Shown here: positions 57,709-59,429 of the stretch, one piece after another | How positions within the stretch are numbered: position 1 is the first letter of the stretch | Layout of the letters: each line of letters opens with the position of its first letter | Translations under genes and position numbers: made by a program | Source: CAYNEO01 sp964396245 | Lineage (GTDB): Bacteria > Zixibacteria > MSB-5A5 > GN15 > FEB-12 | Length of the DNA: 59,429 bases | Assembly: GCA_964396245.1 (NCBI GenBank) | Contig: CAYNEO010000020.1 | Coordinates: forward strand, 1 to 59,429 | Reading direction: 5' to 3' | Notes under the pieces: generated by a model | Told to the model about the DNA's origin: nothing | The model's database searches: none | What the model saw: the letters and a program-made list of their open reading frames with translations, nothing else

Positions 57709-59429
57709 CTATTTAATTACGGCAAAGCGCCCGAGGTGCTGGCCGTAGGGGGAATCGACGTGATAGATGTAAATCCCGGACGCAACCTGCTGGACATTGG
57801 TCGACAACAGATTCCATCGTGCCGGCTCGGCCGGATTATCGTGCTCGATAGTCTGCACCAGATCACCGGCCAGGGTGTATATTCGGATCGTACACTTGTC
57901 CGGCACATTCTGGAACTCGATGACCGATTCACCCGGATCCGTTTCAACCATCGACGAGTATTTCACGAAGTACGGATCGGGAACGACACGGATTTTGTTC
58001 ATGTCGACCGACGCCTGAGCGGCGCTGATGCCGTCAACTTTGAACGTGAACACATCTTCGGGTCCGTTCTGCGGGGCTCCGCCGATAGTGAACACGTCCC
58101 CGACCGACGGATTGTACAGCGTATCGTCGAAGCGGAACATCCAACTGAAATAATATGGCCATGCCCTGGTGAACGGGTCCTCAGCGGGGTCGTAGGGGTA
58201 GTTGACTATGATGATCAAATCCCACGGATCCCACGTACCGTCGAGGCCGATGTCATACACGGCCGCGGACACGCGTTGGTTGGTCGTGGTGTTCCAGATT
58301 TCAAACGGCACCCGCCAGGCGGTGCCCATACCGACATTGTCGTTATACGCGGGGGCGACAGTACTGTCGCCGGTGTAACGAAGTTCATACGTCGACCGGG
58401 TGTGCGCGTTGCCAAAGGCGGCTTCATAGAAGTACTCCAGAATCGTCCCGTAGAAATCACCCGGCGGCACTTCCAGAGTAGCCTCCGAGCCACCGATGGC
58501 TGTTTGTGTCATGCTTGACGGCACTCGCTCACCGTCGGTCACAACAACACGGAGCCCTTCGGTGATCTCATAGAGTCCGGCAACACCGTCGTATCTCGTC
58601 TGGCTCGCCAAAACCGTGTCGCCCGTGATATTGTTTATCAGGTGCCAGTAGGTCTGGTCGGGATAGTCTTCAAAGACGACCGAGTATTCATCGCCGGTCA
58701 GCTTTGTCTGGTCAAAAATGATGGGGGTAACACTACCCTCGGATGGAGCGCGGTCACCGGTATAGTCGTGGTCTACTGTCGCGGCGGCTTCGTAAAATCC
58801 GGCCGGGTCTGTTACCGGAGTAACACCGACCACATTCCTGGCGGCTCCGGCGATACCGAAACCGGACTGCAACGGATCAACGCCGACAAGCGTATCGCCG
58901 CGATCAAAGGCCGCGAGACAGTACCAGTACTCGACGCCGTTATACAGGCCGGTGTCGATAAAACTGTGGGCAATCGGCTGACCGGCGGTGCTGACAGTGT
59001 ACATGGCCACCGGATCATAGTCGATCGTGAGGCAGTTGTTGCCGGTCTGGTAATTCACCAGACCCCAGGTTTTACCCTGGTTATCGCTTCGGTACAGCTT
59101 GTATCCGGCAAAGTCCTGTTCACCCGAAAGCGGGTCGATACCGATTTCCGAAGTATCGGTCCAGTGCAGGTAGACTTTGCCATCCGCCGGACGGGCCGAG
59201 AGAACCGGTGTCGGCGGCGGCTGCGGACCGACAAAGTGGTTGTCGTACAGTTGCTGCGCGAGCGAGGCGTTGTCACGGAATTCTTCCTCATCCTGACCGG
59301 CGATAATCGCGTACACGACACGCACGGTCTTGCCGGCAGTCAAGTTGATGCCCCGGGTGCACTGAATATAGTACTGGTCCTCCGGCGGGATAGGGACATC
59401 ATAGCCGGCGGCGTCCAGTGACTGGAAGC
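57709..59429 (-). CDS. Large exported protein with FnIII-like and type IX sorting-like domains, truncated at window edge
   Basis: Open from the right edge of the window; the frame continues without a stop for the 86 bases past the first in-window start, so the N-terminus lies outside. The visible part of about 570 residues has a fibronectin type III-like segment (PPTPVLSARPADGKVYLHWTDTSE, FAGYKLYRSDNQGKTW), further beta-rich domains, and a C-terminal FlgD-like domain beginning NKIRVVPDPYFVKYSS and ending VASGIYIYHVDSPYGQHLGRFAVIK, the final-strand pattern of type IX cargo. The next gene is PorV-like, 12 bp away. Function unknown. Confidence 0.8.
   Translation of the reverse strand, partial: FQSLDAAGYDVPIPPEDQYYIQCTRGINLTAGKTVRVVYAIIAGQDEEEFRDNASLAQQLYDNHFVGPQPPPTPVLSARPADGKVYLHWTDTSEIGIDPLSGEQDFAGYKLYRSDNQGKTWGLVNYQTGNNCLTIDYDPVAMYTVSTAGQPIAHSFIDTGLYNGVEYWYCLAAFDRGDTLVGVDPLQSGFGIAGAARNVVGVTPVTDPAGFYEAAATVDHDYTGDRAPSEGSVTPIIFDQTKLTGDEYSVVFEDYPDQTYWHLINNITGDTVLASQTRYDGVAGLYEITEGLRVVVTDGERVPSSMTQTAIGGSEATLEVPPGDFYGTILEYFYEAAFGNAHTRSTYELRYTGDSTVAPAYNDNVGMGTAWRVPFEIWNTTTNQRVSAAVYDIGLDGTWDPWDLIIIVNYPYDPAEDPFTRAWPYYFSWMFRFDDTLYNPSVGDVFTIGGAPQNGPEDVFTFKVDGISAAQASVDMNKIRVVPDPYFVKYSSMVETDPGESVIEFQNVPDKCTIRIYTLAGDLVQTIEHDNPAEPARWNLLSTNVQQVASGIYIYHVDSPYGQHLGRFAVIK

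Overview
The window looks like a chromosomal scaffold from an uncultured Gram-negative bacterium of the FCB superphylum, most plausibly a Zixibacteria-like lineage (inference). Support: several exported proteins end in the FlgD-like Ig sorting domain typical of type IX secretion cargo (NYPNPFNPS/T motif, closing around VSSGVYFYRL); PorV/PorQ- and PorT-like barrels, a carboxypeptidase-regulatory TonB-dependent receptor and a GAFTGA-type sigma-54 activator are present; GC is moderately high; many genes have clear Shine-Dalgarno sites. A run of exactly 100 N (43493-43592) marks a scaffold join, so this is probably a metagenome-assembled genome. I see no CRISPR array, insertion sequence or prophage.

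Layout. (1) 58-6994, minus strand: a tightly packed, mostly overlapping run from its own promoter, ecfT-truA-tal-purB-psd-pssA-purS-purQ-DUF4321-tatA-hypothetical, mixing purine synthesis, phosphatidylethanolamine synthesis, tRNA modification and membrane transport. (2) 7062-10464, minus: iron operon fur-feoA-feoB-small Cys-rich membrane protein, with a Fur-box-like palindrome directly abutting the -10 of a strong promoter. (3) 10530-16377, minus: two exported proteases (M6 metalloprotease, S8 subtilase), both with type IX sorting tails. (4) 16659-18842, plus: GT-C glycosyltransferase fused to TPRs. (5) 18899-25605, minus: operon of TonB-dependent receptor, PorV-like barrel and large lipoprotein. 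(6) 25898-31500, minus: lipoate ligase family protein, TPR-GAF-AAA+ sigma-54 activator, small exported protein, DUF362 ferredoxin-like protein. (7) 31605-38452, minus: aspS-phoH-like-pgpH-ybeY-corC, a translation/RNA-maturation block. (8) 38639-39206, plus: solitary PTS IIA-like protein, followed by about 500 bp with a candidate structured ncRNA. (9) 39653-43108, minus: TPR lipoprotein and two tandem EamA transporters. (10) 43356-44709: gapped PEBP gene, a repeat-rich intergenic stretch and a HEPN-like orphan. (11) 44845-45259, minus: tRNA-Ala(CGC), large-type SRP RNA with Alu domain, and a terminator. (12) 45376-47521, minus: three small beta-barrel proteins. (13) 47696-52425, plus: dnaX-ybaB-recR and a second membrane-TPR protein. 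(14) 52426-59429, minus: sthA, rmuC, an exported HExxH protein, a second PorV-like protein and a truncated type IX cargo gene.

The strongest leads are a 10-A slippery tract in dnaX placed exactly where a short gamma form would arise, an unassigned multi-hairpin RNA with promoter and terminator, a receptor carrying seven EF-loop-like calcium motifs, two cargo/receptor-PorV cassettes, and a promoter embedded in the terminator of the preceding gene.
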